Origin: Thalassospira marina
GTDB lineage: Bacteria > Pseudomonadota > Alphaproteobacteria > Rhodospirillales > Thalassospiraceae
Assembly (NCBI RefSeq): GCF_002844375.1
Contig: NZ_CP024199.1
Location: 1,438,001-1,502,000, forward strand
Direction: 5' to 3'
Length of the DNA: 64,000 bases
The notes beneath the pieces are model-generated. The model was not told the origin of the DNA, did not search any database, and saw only the letters and a list, made by a program, of their open reading frames with translations. Numbering within the stretch: the first letter of the stretch is position 1; each line of letters starts with the position of its first letter. This document shows positions 9,114 through 17,208 of this stretch, piece after piece. A program made the translations under genes and the position numbers.

Positions 9114-9514
9114 TTGTTCTGGTCTTTGCCTTTCGGCGCGTGAATCCGCATTCCGGATCGATCATGTTTATGGGCATGCACCCAAATGATATAGTTTTGG
9201 TCGTCGCGTCAAAATTAAAACGGAATTTGATGTAACTGTCTGGCTGTTCTTTCTTGTACTGGCTGGGCCGTTTTGTCCATGCTTTGAAGATTGGGACGAC
9301 CAACCCAAAAGGCAATATTGCATCTGACAATTGCCATGCCACTGCTTTGGAACGAAAATTTGAGAAATTCGAAAGTTTTGATTTCTGACAAAGACGACAT
9401 GGCTTTTTGACGACAGACTGCCGTTATCAAGGGTGCCTGCGATCCTGTTTAGAAAGTCCCGCCCGCCAGGATGGCAGATGTATCAGGTTCAAACGAATAT
9501 GGGGTATTTATACC
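9114..9514. other. Intergenic region between arsR-like and usp genes
   Basis: About 400 bp separating divergent genes; AT-richer than its surroundings, so probably the promoter region of both. No convincing gene, RNA or operator was identified. A TTGAT at 9379 lacks a proper second FNR half-site. Confidence 0.5.
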
Positions 9515-10372
9515 ATGGCTGTACGTACGATTTTGGCTCCGGTTGCTGGATCGGAAATGGACCGGCGGGTTCTTGCGCTGGCCTTCAGTGCCGCCCGGCG
9601 CTTTGATGCGCATCTGGAAGTTCTGTTTGTTGCCCCCGAACCCCAGGATGTTATTCCCATTGTGGGTGAAGGCATGTCCGGCCTGATCATTGAAGAAATG
9701 ATGGGGGCTGCTGAAAAGGAAACCAAAAAACGCCTGGCAAATGCCGAGGCGGCCTATCTGGCAGCCCGCCAGGCCGCCGGCATTGACGAGGCCGACGCCC
9801 CGCGCGCCACCCTGCAACCCACCTGCGCCTGGCGCCGCGATGACGGGCGCGAGGACGAAACCGTTGCCCGCCGTGGCCGCCTGTTCGACCTGGTGGTGAT
9901 CGGGCGCGACCCGCGCGAAGCCGCCGCGTCGCTTACCTTTGATGCCTGCCTGATGGAAACCGGCCGCCCGTTGCTGGTGGCACCGGAAACCGTGCCCAAT
10001 GATGTGGGGTCAAAGGTGATGATTGCCTGGAATGGCGGGGTCGAGTCTGCCCGTGCGGTAACGTCATCCATGCCGCTTTTGCGCCAGGCCAGCGAAATCA
10101 CCATTGTCAGCGTTGGCGAGGTGCCACATGGCCGCGCAACGGCGCAGGCACTGGCTGACCAGTTTGTCTGGCACGGCGTACAGGCCAATGTCGATTTGCG
10201 CCCTGAACAGCCCAACGTTGCCGCCGCCCTGATGGATGCAGCGCAAAAGTGCGGCGCGGACAGCGTTGTTCTGGGGGCGTACAGCCATTCGCGCTTCAAG
10301 GAAATGATTTTGGGCGGTGTGACCCAGGATATGCTGGCAAAATGTGCATTGCCCCTGTGGATAATGCATTGA
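9515..10372 (+). CDS. Universal stress protein, tandem-domain
   Basis: A 285-residue protein with two Usp halves. The first (about 1-150) begins MAVRTILAPVAGSEMDRR; the second (about 155-285) has KVMIAWNGGVESARAV and ends with a G-A-Y...LGGVTQDML nucleotide-loop-like stretch and a short hydrophobic C-terminus. The architecture resembles UspE-like tandem proteins. Start at ATG 9515 follows the family; the extra upstream frame is not conserved in character. It is similar in layout to the Usp at 23676 (both end in LGGVTQ-x-L), suggesting paralogues. Confidence 0.9.
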   Translation: MAVRTILAPVAGSEMDRRVLALAFSAARRFDAHLEVLFVAPEPQDVIPIVGEGMSGLIIEEMMGAAEKETKKRLANAEAAYLAARQAAGIDEADAPRATLQPTCAWRRDDGREDETVARRGRLFDLVVIGRDPREAAASLTFDACLMETGRPLLVAPETVPNDVGSKVMIAWNGGVESARAVTSSMPLLRQASEITIVSVGEVPHGRATAQALADQFVWHGVQANVDLRPEQPNVAAALMDAAQKCGADSVVLGAYSHSRFKEMILGGVTQDMLAKCALPLWIMH

Positions 10373-10435
10373 CGCAAACGTCATCCATCATATTGAAACT
10401 TCATCAGAAATTCGAAATACAGGGTTTCTGACCAG

Positions 10436-10465
10436 AAAAAGGCGCAGTTTTCTGCGCCTTTTTTT
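10436..10465 (+). terminator. Intrinsic terminator of usp
   Basis: AAAAAGGCGCAG, TTTT loop, CTGCGCCTTTTTTT: a perfect 12-bp hairpin ending in seven T residues, about 65 bp after the usp stop. Confidence 0.9.
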
Positions 10466-10580
10466 GTTGCGCCTGCGAAGAAAAAGGATCAGGCTTTGAT
10501 CAAATATTACAAAAAAAAGTCTTATTAGGGTTAGTGGGCGGTTTTCGTCCTGGAGAAATGTCTGGCAAGGGGTGATCCCA

Positions 10581-10751
10581 ATGTTGTCTTTGCGCGATGT
10601 AATCGATTTCGCCGCAATGTCCGAAGAACTGGCTTCTGAAATTGCTGAAACTGCGCAACTGCCCGATCTGGGGGCGGTATTTGCGCGCACGTCTCATCGG
10701 GTTGTTGATGTTGTTGCACCCTGCGGTGCCAACGATACCGACGCCGAATAA
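10581..10751 (+). CDS. Small conserved-looking protein, 56 residues, function unknown
   Basis: A short ORF that begins MLSLRDVIDFAAMSEELASE and ends CGANDTDAE. It is acidic and predicted largely helical, with one Cys. It is preceded by AAGGGG nine bases before the ATG. Its opening (MLsL-D-ID---ms-eE---IAE) resembles small alphaproteobacterial orphan proteins, from memory; no named domain is recognised. It sits between a strong terminator (10465) and the SRAP gene running the other way, so it must have its own promoter. It may be missed by gene callers with a length cutoff. Confidence 0.55.
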   Translation: MLSLRDVIDFAAMSEELASEIAETAQLPDLGAVFARTSHRVVDVVAPCGANDTDAE

Positions 10752-10838
10752 ACCAGCCTTTCCATTGCTGGTGCAGCAGGGCCAAAAGGCTTTTGGTCCA
10801 AAGTCCCGTTTTCCGGTTTTTACGGCGTATCAAACTTT

Positions 10839-11750
10839 CTAAAACAGGTCCATCTGGCTGGTGTCTTCTGCCCGTCGGCTGTTGGATTGCGCGTTTTCCG
10901 GTTCCTGTTCTTCCCAATGCAATATGCCATCGGGGACAGGCCCCAGCATGTGCCGCACAGCAGCAAAAGGCCGCTTGGCATCCAGCCAGTGATGCAGGTG
11001 GTTGGGGCCAATAATGGCGGGCATCCGGTCATGGATATGCGCAATCGACCCGGCTGGTGCGCAGGTAATAATCACCACATCCGTTCCGTTTTCCAGCCCG
11101 GCAAATAAAAACGGCTGATGATCGGGCAGGGTGATGTGGTTTTTGTGCCGGTTTCGCCCCTCCTTGCGCCATTCATACCATCCCGTTGCCGGGACCAGAC
11201 AGCGGCGCTGCAAAAGTGGCCGAAAGGTTGGTTTTTGATCCAGCGTTTCCGACCGGGCATTGATCAGCGGGGCATTGTTGCCGCTGCCAGCCATGTTTTG
11301 GGCCTGTACGGGCCGTGGCAACCCCCAGCGGCGCGTGCCCAATGACCATGCCGGGACAATAACCGCCACCGGGTCTGTCGGGCGGCGAATGCCCGAAAGG
11401 CCATAAAAGGTGGGATCGTTTTCAGCATTTCCCCCATCATCTCCCCCATCATTGCCATCATCACCGTTATCGCCCGTTTCACCCGAACCAGCGTTGCTAT
11501 CATTGGACTTTGCGTTGTCCCGTGCGTCGCCTGATGGGCTGAAATCGCCCTGTTGGCCGTTGGCCTTTGTATTTTCATGCCGTGAAAAATCATCGGGTGC
11601 ATCGTGGGGCGCATAATGGCCGGGTTCGGCAATTTCGCCGGTTGCCCTGCCATAGGGGTCCGGCACATGGCGGATGATTTTTTCCATATCCAGTGCCAGG
11701 CGCACCTGAAAGGCGCGGATATCGTCATTCAGGTCAAAGCGGCTGCACAT
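10839..11750 (-). CDS. SOS-response-associated peptidase-fold protein (SRAP/YedK/HMCES)
   Basis: A 303-residue SRAP protein that would crosslink to and shield abasic sites in single-stranded DNA. The ATG at 11750 gives MCSRF, placing the catalytic Cys at position 2 as the family requires, so the longer upstream frame is rejected. Other active-site residues are visible: Asn in INARSE (about 164), Glu in GWYEW (about 193) and His in HDRMPAI (about 240). Odd feature: residues about 50-115 form a Gly/Asp/Asn-rich low-complexity insert not present in YedK, which is about 220 residues. It stands alone, divergent from an SDR gene. Confidence 0.93.
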   Translation of the reverse strand: MCSRFDLNDDIRAFQVRLALDMEKIIRHVPDPYGRATGEIAEPGHYAPHDAPDDFSRHENTKANGQQGDFSPSGDARDNAKSNDSNAGSGETGDNGDDGNDGGDDGGNAENDPTFYGLSGIRRPTDPVAVIVPAWSLGTRRWGLPRPVQAQNMAGSGNNAPLINARSETLDQKPTFRPLLQRRCLVPATGWYEWRKEGRNRHKNHITLPDHQPFLFAGLENGTDVVIITCAPAGSIAHIHDRMPAIIGPNHLHHWLDAKRPFAAVRHMLGPVPDGILHWEEQEPENAQSNSRRAEDTSQMDLF

Positions 11751-11949
11751 ATATTTCCGGTTTCCGTTTGTCGTGCGGTGGCGGTAGCGGCAAATTTGGC
11801 CTATATCGGCAGGATACATCAATGCGGACCCGAATGCCTGCTGATTATCCTTTGGCCTGACAGGATATTGGGGCGGGATGCCGTCTATACGCAAAAGGCT
11901 TTCGTGATATAAACGGCGCAGCATGTCGCCATCAGCAAGGAAACCATAT

Positions 11950-12696
11950 ATGAGCAACGCCACCGCACCAAAAACCGTTGTTCTGACCGGGGCCAGCCGC
12001 GGGATCGGCCATGTAACGGTTGGTTATTTTGCCCGGCGTGGCTGGCGGGTAATTTGCTGTTCGCGTGAAGCCCCACCGCCCAGTTGCCCGCGTGACCCCT
12101 CGCAGGGCATCCACATCAAGGCGGACCTGTCCAAACCCGAAGATGTCGACATGTTTATTGCCCAGGCCAACGAGGTTTTGGGCGATGACCCGCTTCATGC
12201 GCTGGTCAATAATGCCGGCGTGTCGCCCAAAACCCCCTACAAGGAACGGCTGGGCTGCCTGAATGGGGATCTCGCCGGGTGGCGCGATGTGTTCGAGATC
12301 AACTTCTTTACACCGTTAACATTGGCGCGTGGTTTCGCCGCGGCCCTGCATCGCGGCAAGGGGGCGATTTGCAATATCACCTCGATCGCGGGGCATTATG
12401 TGCATCCCTTTGCCGGTTCTGCCTATTCAACATCAAAGGCGGCCCTTTCCGGGCTGACCCGTGAAATGGCGGTGGAATTTGCCGAACTTGGCGTACGGGT
12501 GAATGCGGTCGCACCGGGCGAGATTAAAACATCCATGATCTCGCCGGAATATGAGGCACTGGTCCCGCGTATCCCCATGAACCGCATGGGCACGCCCGAG
12601 GATGTTGCCGCCGCCGTGCATTACCTTGTCGGTGATGAATCCGGTTACGTCACCGGCACCGAAATTTTCGTGACCGGCGGGCAGCATCTTTATTAA
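11950..12696 (+). CDS. SDR-family oxidoreductase
   Basis: A 248-residue classical short-chain dehydrogenase/reductase. Rossmann motif TGASRGIGH near residues 13-21, NNAG near 90, catalytic Ser in ITSIAGHY, YxxxK in AYSTSKAAL, then NAVAPGEIKT. Start ATG 11950 has AAGGA eight bases upstream. The substrate is not predictable from sequence. Divergent from the SRAP gene with 200 bp between; followed by a strong terminator. Confidence 0.9.
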   Translation: MSNATAPKTVVLTGASRGIGHVTVGYFARRGWRVICCSREAPPPSCPRDPSQGIHIKADLSKPEDVDMFIAQANEVLGDDPLHALVNNAGVSPKTPYKERLGCLNGDLAGWRDVFEINFFTPLTLARGFAAALHRGKGAICNITSIAGHYVHPFAGSAYSTSKAALSGLTREMAVEFAELGVRVNAVAPGEIKTSMISPEYEALVPRIPMNRMGTPEDVAAAVHYLVGDESGYVTGTEIFVTGGQHLY

Positions 12697-12741
12697 GCGG
12701 TTTGCGCCGTATCAACGGCAAAGGGCTTTAACGCAATTGCC

Positions 12742-12783
12742 AAAACAAAACCCCGAACCATTAGCGGTTCGGGGTTTTGTTTT
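12742..12783. terminator. Bidirectional intrinsic terminator
   Basis: An 18-bp perfect stem (AAAACAAAACCCCGAACC with its complement) and a 6-nt loop between the convergent SDR and LpxO-like genes. Confidence 0.9.
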
Positions 12784-12831
12784 GTACTGGCCCCGTTGGC
12801 AGGGCAGGAACTGGCAAAGGTGCCTTATGCG

Positions 12832-13668
12832 TCACGCCTTGGGCTGGTTGCGCAGTTTTTCAGCCTCGGCGTAGAATTTCTTTTCCCATTCCTTGTGGTT
12901 ATCAAGCCCTTCGCGCAGGAACGGCGTGAAAATGGCAAGGTTCATCAGGATTTTGTGAACCAGCAGGGCCGGGAATTTAAGCGGTTTCTCAAAATCGACA
13001 AACAGGACAACACGGGTTTTATCCGTGTGGTTCCAGGCTTCATGTTCATAGGCATCATCAAAAATCAGGACCTTGCCTTCTTCCCAATGGCAGACCTGTT
13101 TATCAACACGGATCGCCAGTTTGTCGGCCGGTTCCGGCACGATCAGGCCCAGATGCATGCGCAGCACCCCGTTATAGGGGCCACGATGGGGCGGCAGATG
13201 TTTGCCGGGTTCAAAAATGGAAAACATCGCTGTTTTCAGGCCGGGGATCTTATTAACGATGCGCCATGTTTCCGGGCAGCTTTGCACCGCCTTTTCCGAT
13301 TTCACGCCAAAACCAAGCAGGAAAAAGGTTTTCCAGTGATTGTCGGTCGAAATGGTTTTCACATCGGTTGAAATATCCTGAAAGGATGGCAGGTCGGCCT
13401 GACGTTGCAACACCTGTTCCAGTTCCTTGCGGATGGCGGGCCATTCCTTTTCAATTTCGGCTGCCCAGGGAAATGTCGCGTTATCGTAAACCGGCGGATT
13501 GCCCAGCTTGGCGTATTTGTAATTCAGCCCTTCAGCCCAGGAAACAATGCCCATGAAAAACCGGGTAATGCGGCTGGGTCTGTCCATCGGGTTGATGCCG
13601 TCAGTACCGAAAGTCTGCTTGGGCTCGTAAGACGTGTCTTGTTCAACTGCTGCGTCAGGATGGGACAA
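12832..13668 (-). CDS. Aspartyl/asparaginyl beta-hydroxylase-fold protein (LpxO-like)
   Basis: A 278-residue Fe(II)/2-oxoglutarate dioxygenase of the Asp/Asn beta-hydroxylase family, the group that includes lipid A 2-hydroxylase LpxO. The block with HRGPYNGVLRMHLGLIVP and, further on, DAYEHEAWNHTD supplies the likely iron-binding His residues and the RxHL 2-oxoglutarate contact. A weakly hydrophobic C-terminal segment is present. The target could be lipid A or a protein. Start is uncertain: TTG 13668 gives the listed length, ATG 13587 would remove 27 residues. It ends near a shared terminator with the convergent SDR. Confidence 0.85.
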   Translation of the reverse strand: MSHPDAAVEQDTSYEPKQTFGTDGINPMDRPSRITRFFMGIVSWAEGLNYKYAKLGNPPVYDNATFPWAAEIEKEWPAIRKELEQVLQRQADLPSFQDISTDVKTISTDNHWKTFFLLGFGVKSEKAVQSCPETWRIVNKIPGLKTAMFSIFEPGKHLPPHRGPYNGVLRMHLGLIVPEPADKLAIRVDKQVCHWEEGKVLIFDDAYEHEAWNHTDKTRVVLFVDFEKPLKFPALLVHKILMNLAIFTPFLREGLDNHKEWEKKFYAEAEKLRNQPKA

Positions 13669-13806
13669 CTTTACGCTCTTTCAAAAACAGGCACATAAAC
13701 AGGCGAATTGCCAATTGGTCACGTAATCAAGGCAATATTTTGCAAAAACAGAACACTAGCGTCTCTGCCGGTTATGGTCAAACATGTCTGGAAATTTGTG
13801 GGTCGA

Positions 13807-13994
13807 TAAATTTAAACCAGCGGGGGTTGAGTTAGCAAAGCATCAGATAACGCCGGTAACAGGCGAATTGGCGCTCGCTGGTTTTGACCGGCGTGCGACG
13901 TACCGTGGTGCGGCATGAAGGCGAAAAGGGAACAGTATCGAAGGGGACGGTAAAACCGGGTGCCGGTCCTTAAACGCCAAAGGCAGCATCGTAA
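13807..13994. repeat. Imperfect direct repeat, left copy
   Basis: Matches 16494-16678 in the same orientation. Both start TAAATTTAAACCAGCGG, share CAGATAACGCCGGTAAC, and end CCTTAAACGCCAAAGGCAGC followed by (A/G)TCGTAA. Identity is above 80% by eye, with the main divergence and small length change at about 13875-13915. The two copies bracket the LysR and aldo/keto reductase genes. Confidence 0.85.
13970..13993 (-). pseudogene. Residual 3' end of a GNAT-type gene
   Basis: Eight codons ending YDAAFGV-stop match the end of the intact GNAT gene at 16654. Immediately upstream the similarity stops and unrelated sequence begins. This supports loss of the rest of the gene when the LysR/reductase segment arrived, or a duplication of only the gene end. 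Confidence 0.45.
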
Positions 13995-14203
13995 ACCAGA
14001 TGTCGCGCAAAGGTCTGCTTTGCGCCCAAACTTGCCGTTCCAAATCCCAGCGACATTGTGGAATAATTGTTGCAACGATCCTGCTCTGGCACAACGGAAC
14101 ATGGACGCTGACCGGGATTGGCATTTTCTGATAACCCCCGGCCAACTTTGTTGCGGCGCAGACCTGTGCGGCCGCAATTGTTTGACCCATGAAAGGATGA
14201 TGC

Positions 14204-15124
14204 ATGCGCAATCGAGACCGAGCCCTTCTCGCCGACCTCGATATCTTCGTGACCATTCTGATGCATGGCAGCATGAAGCGCGCTGCGTTGGAATTGGGGG
14301 TCAGTGTCTCGGCTTTGAGCCATCGTATGCGTAAACTGGAGGATCAAGTCGGTGTGCGGCTTCTAAACCGAACGAGTCGTTCGCTTGCTGCGACCGTCGC
14401 AGGAGAGCGTCTGGCCGAGCAGTTGACAGCAGGATTTGCCACGATCGACGAAGCCCTGACGTCGCTGGCACGGCAGCGAGAAAATCCAGCAGGCCGCCTG
14501 AGGATCAACGTTCTGCAGGATGCCGTACAGTTGCTTGTCACCCCGGTTCTTGCCCGATACTCAAAGGCTTTTCCCGACGTTAAGCTTGAAATTCACGCGG
14601 ATGACCTGATGGTAGACGTGGTTGCTGGCGGCTTTGATGCCGGCATACGCTATGGCGACCGCGTGCCCCTCGACATGGTCGGTGTCGCCCTCAGCGCGCC
14701 CACGCGATGGATCGTCGTGGGCACCGACGCGTTGATCGACGCCGTCGGGTTGCCATCGACACCAGAAGACCTGCTCAAGCTCCCATGTATCGAAATCGAG
14801 CTTGGAGATGGAAATTCCTACTCCTGGGAACTCGGCAACAATCCCACCATGACACGTTTGGCGGTCCGTGGTCCGGTGCGGGCGAATGGAACAGCGCAGA
14901 TCATCGCAATGGCGCTCGAGGGGTTGGGCTTTGCCTATGTCCTTGAGACAGCAGTGCGCCGCGAACTCCAGGATGGCCGCCTGCGTGTCGTTCTGGAGGG
15001 ATGGGCCTCTGAAGGGCCGCCCTTCACCATTTACTACCCGAGCCGTCGCCAGACCCCGCCGGGGTTGCGCGAACTCATCAACTTCATGCGGAAGGGGCAG
15101 GGTCTTTCCGCTCTTGGTGCTTGA
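14204..15124 (+). CDS. LysR-family regulator in acquired segment
   Basis: A 306-residue LysR regulator. The N-terminal HTH covers residues 8-66 (FVTILMHGSMKRAALELG, SALSHRMRKLEDQVGVRLLN) and the LysR substrate domain follows (about 90-300). AAAGGATG precedes the ATG. The substrate domain belongs to the group containing SAL-like regulators with IRYGDRVPLDMVGV. It is followed by a YghZ-type reductase gene on the same strand after 146 bp, where a perfect palindrome of the LysR T-N11-A type occurs, so it probably controls that gene. Codon choice, with many CTC, GTC and CGC codons, differs by eye from the flanking genes. Confidence 0.9.
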   Translation: MRNRDRALLADLDIFVTILMHGSMKRAALELGVSVSALSHRMRKLEDQVGVRLLNRTSRSLAATVAGERLAEQLTAGFATIDEALTSLARQRENPAGRLRINVLQDAVQLLVTPVLARYSKAFPDVKLEIHADDLMVDVVAGGFDAGIRYGDRVPLDMVGVALSAPTRWIVVGTDALIDAVGLPSTPEDLLKLPCIEIELGDGNSYSWELGNNPTMTRLAVRGPVRANGTAQIIAMALEGLGFAYVLETAVRRELQDGRLRVVLEGWASEGPPFTIYYPSRRQTPPGLRELINFMRKGQGLSALGA

Positions 15125-15163
15125 AACCGCACATGCCAAATTCCGGCCCTGGTCGGAATATTG

Positions 15164-15178
15164 TTGAGAAATTCTCAA
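15164..15178 (+). promoter_or_regulatory. LysR-type palindromic operator
   Basis: TTGAGAAATTCTCAA is a perfect inverted repeat containing the T-N11-A core (TGAGAAATTCTCA). It lies about 95 bp before the reductase start and directly after the lysR gene, the expected place for regulation of the reductase. Confidence 0.6.
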
Positions 15179-15270
15179 TGACGCATTGGCGTCGCTCACC
15201 GTCGCCTTAAGAAACTCCCGTGACTATCTTGTCCTCAATAAAAGTTCGTCGCAATGACAAGGATGACAAG

Positions 15271-16299
15271 ATGACCTACCAACCCGCATCGGACCGATAC
15301 CAGGGCACGATGACCTACCGTCGCGCAGGCAATAGCGGAATTGACCTTCCAGCGATTTCGCTTGGCCTGTGGCAAAATTTCGGCGGCAACGATGATCGCG
15401 ATATGGCGACTGCGATCTTGCGTCGCGCATTCGACCGCGGCATCACGCATTTCGATCTTGCCAACAATTACGGCCCGCCGCCGGGATCGGCCGAAAGCCT
15501 CTTTGGCGAGGTACTCGCAAGCGACTTCTCCAGCCACCGGGATGAAATGATCATCTCCACCAAGGCGGGCTGGCAGATGTGGGACGGGCCCTATGGCGGG
15601 ATCGGCGGCAGCCGGAAATACCTGATTGCAAGCCTTGACCAGTCTCTTCACCGGATGGGTCTCGACTATGTTGATATCTTCTACTCACACCGCGTTGATC
15701 CGACGACGCCGCTTGAGGAAACCATGGGCGCCCTTGCGCACCTGCACCGGCAGGGCAAGGCCCTCTATATTGGCATTTCAAGCTACTCGCCCGAACTGAC
15801 GCGCAAGGCCGCCGCATTGCTGCGCGAAGAACGTGTGCCGCTCTTTATCCACCAGCCTAACTATTCGATGTTCAACCGGCGTATCGAACATGGGCTTCTC
15901 GACACGCTCGAGGATTTGGGAACGGCGTGCATCGCCTTTTCACCGTTGGCTCAGGGCCTGCTCAGCAACAAATACCTTCACGGTGTGCCTGATAACGCCC
16001 GCGCCGGACGTGGCGGGTTCGACAAAAGTTTGATCACCGATGAAATTGTTGGACGCATTCGTTCGCTCAACACGATTGCCGAACGGCGTGGTCAGACGCT
16101 GGCACAAATGGCTATCGCTTGGACTTTGCGCGATAGTCGGGTGACGTCGGCGCTTATCGGCGCACGGACGGTCGACCAGCTCGACAATTCTCTCAGCGCG
16201 CTTGAAAATATGGAGTTTCAGGCAGAGGAACTGGCCGAGATCGAGTTGTATGCCAAAGATGGCAATATCGACTTCTGGCGGGTCTCAAGCGATCTCTAA
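15271..16299 (+). CDS. Aldo/keto reductase, YghZ/Gpr type
   Basis: A 342-residue NADPH-dependent aldo/keto reductase close to E. coli YghZ (L-glyceraldehyde 3-phosphate reductase), which acts in methylglyoxal and aldehyde detoxification. Shared landmarks: LPAISLGLWQNFGG, HFDLANNYGPPPGSAE with the catalytic Asp and Tyr, STKAGWQMWDGPYG with the Lys, VDIFYSHRVD with the His, and the C-terminal ALIGARTVDQLD cofactor site. The ATG at 15271 aligns with YghZ and has AAGGA upstream; an in-frame ATG at 15220 is less likely. It belongs with the upstream LysR gene in a repeat-flanked segment. Confidence 0.93.
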   Translation: MTYQPASDRYQGTMTYRRAGNSGIDLPAISLGLWQNFGGNDDRDMATAILRRAFDRGITHFDLANNYGPPPGSAESLFGEVLASDFSSHRDEMIISTKAGWQMWDGPYGGIGGSRKYLIASLDQSLHRMGLDYVDIFYSHRVDPTTPLEETMGALAHLHRQGKALYIGISSYSPELTRKAAALLREERVPLFIHQPNYSMFNRRIEHGLLDTLEDLGTACIAFSPLAQGLLSNKYLHGVPDNARAGRGGFDKSLITDEIVGRIRSLNTIAERRGQTLAQMAIAWTLRDSRVTSALIGARTVDQLDNSLSALENMEFQAEELAEIELYAKDGNIDFWRVSSDL

Positions 16300-16346
16300 T
16301 TCCGGGAATGCGCGCAAGGCTCTAGGGTCAAATGCAGCCCGATATC

Positions 16347-16374
16347 GCGCCGCCCTGGCTAAACAGGGCGGCGC
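16347..16374 (+). terminator. GC-rich hairpin after the reductase gene
   Basis: GCGCCGCCCTG/CAGGGCGGCGC, a perfect 11-bp stem with a 6-nt loop, 48 bp after the reductase stop. It lacks a clear T-run, so it may be a weak or Rho-assisted terminator. Confidence 0.55.
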
Positions 16375-16493
16375 TGCGCTTTGGGTGGCCCGGTTGGCGA
16401 GGCCGCGAAACTTGAATTGGCTGCTGTGTGCGATATCGCAGCGAATGTTCGGAAGGTCCGCATGGCGGACCAACGCGGTTTGCGGCCACCCCC
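16375..16493. other. Right end of acquired segment, no gene
   Basis: About 120 bp between the reductase hairpin and the right repeat copy. It contains the short palindrome GGTCCGCATGGCGGACC (about 16456-16472). No gene or site recognised. Confidence 0.4.
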
Positions 16494-16678
16494 TAAATTT
16501 AAACCAGCGGAGTTTGAGTTAGGAAAGCGTCAGATAACGCCGGTAACCGGCGAATTGGTTTAATTGGCTGTGACGGGGGCGACGTATCGTCGTGCGCGAT
16601 GATGGCGATAAGGGAACGGTATCGAAGGGGGCGAGAAAACCGGGGGCCGGTCCTTAAACGCCAAAGGCAGCGTCGTAA
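16494..16678. repeat. Imperfect direct repeat, right copy
   Basis: Counterpart of 13807-13994. This copy overlaps the last eight codons of the intact GNAT gene (stop at 16654) and continues through its 3' flank, so it is the native locus and the left copy is the duplicate. Confidence 0.85.
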
Positions 16679-17208
16679 TGCACGATGCCGGTGGGAATTG
16701 CGCCATCAAACGACCGGATCATGAAATATTCCGCCGGTGCGTGCGGAAAGGTCAGCACAGGGGACGGTGCAAAACCGAACTTGCCATAATAGGCCGGATC
16801 GCCCAGCACCACACAGCCGCCAGCCTGTAATCCCGTTTGCAGGTGATTTACCCCCTGCATGATCAGCGCGCCACCAATGCCATGGCCTTGCAGGGCAGGG
16901 GTGACGGATACGGGGCCCAGCCCATACCAGTGCGAATTTGCCTGGGACTGATCCTGATCCTGATCCTGATCGATCGTGACGGGTGAAAAGGCGATGTGAC
17001 CGACAATATCATTGCTCTGAAGGGCAACCAGTGAACAGGCCAGTTTGCCGCGCTCGCGCAGGCGGATGATAATGTCCTGTTCGGTGCCATCGCTATGCGC
17101 CGCACCGGCAAATGCCAGTTGCGTCAGGGCATGGATGGCGGTGGCATCGCCGGGTTGTTCGGGGCGGATATGTATGTCAGGCGGTAACAAGGGTCGCAAG
17201 CCAGGCAC
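16654..17208 (-). CDS. GNAT-family N-acetyltransferase
   Basis: A 184-residue GNAT protein (YhbS-like group) that should move an acetyl group from acetyl-CoA to an unknown amine. The acetyl-CoA loop is seen as the Q-G-H-G-I-G-G-A stretch (LQGHGIGGALI, about residues 107-117), followed by VVLGDPAYYGKFGF typical of YhbS-like proteins. A DQDQDQDQSQ run at about residues 80-89 comes from a GATCAG hexanucleotide repeat. The GTG start at 17208 overlaps the end of the upstream regulator by 32 bp, pointing to co-transcription; a TTG at about 17190 is also possible. Confidence 0.85.
   Translation of the reverse strand: MPGLRPLLPPDIHIRPEQPGDATAIHALTQLAFAGAAHSDGTEQDIIIRLRERGKLACSLVALQSNDIVGHIAFSPVTIDQDQDQDQSQANSHWYGLGPVSVTPALQGHGIGGALIMQGVNHLQTGLQAGGCVVLGDPAYYGKFGFAPSPVLTFPHAPAEYFMIRSFDGAIPTGIVHYDAAFGV
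16948..16971. repeat. Hexanucleotide tandem repeat, 4 x CTGATC
   Basis: Four exact CTGATC copies inside the GNAT gene encode the alternating Asp-Gln run. Unit changes stay in frame, so only the loop length would vary between strains. Confidence 0.9.

Larger units (their letters stand above)
13669..14203. other. Gene-free left junction of the acquired segment
   Basis: About 535 bp without a credible gene. It holds the left copy of a 185-bp direct repeat (13807-13994) and then about 210 bp of unmatched DNA leading to the LysR start. The last bases of the repeat, read on the minus strand, encode YDAAFGV-stop, the same C-terminus as the GNAT gene at 16654, so it looks like the leftover tail of a second GNAT copy. 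Confidence 0.6.

Noticed and set aside
9379..9393. TTGAT before the usp gene as an FNR box
   Set aside because: The second half-site is GACAA, two mismatches from ATCAA, and the site is far from the start.
13970..14347. Minus-strand reading frame of about 125 codons ending YDAAFGV-stop
   Set aside because: Only the final eight codons resemble the GNAT gene; the rest overlaps the LysR gene and has no family resemblance, so it is a remnant end, not a gene.
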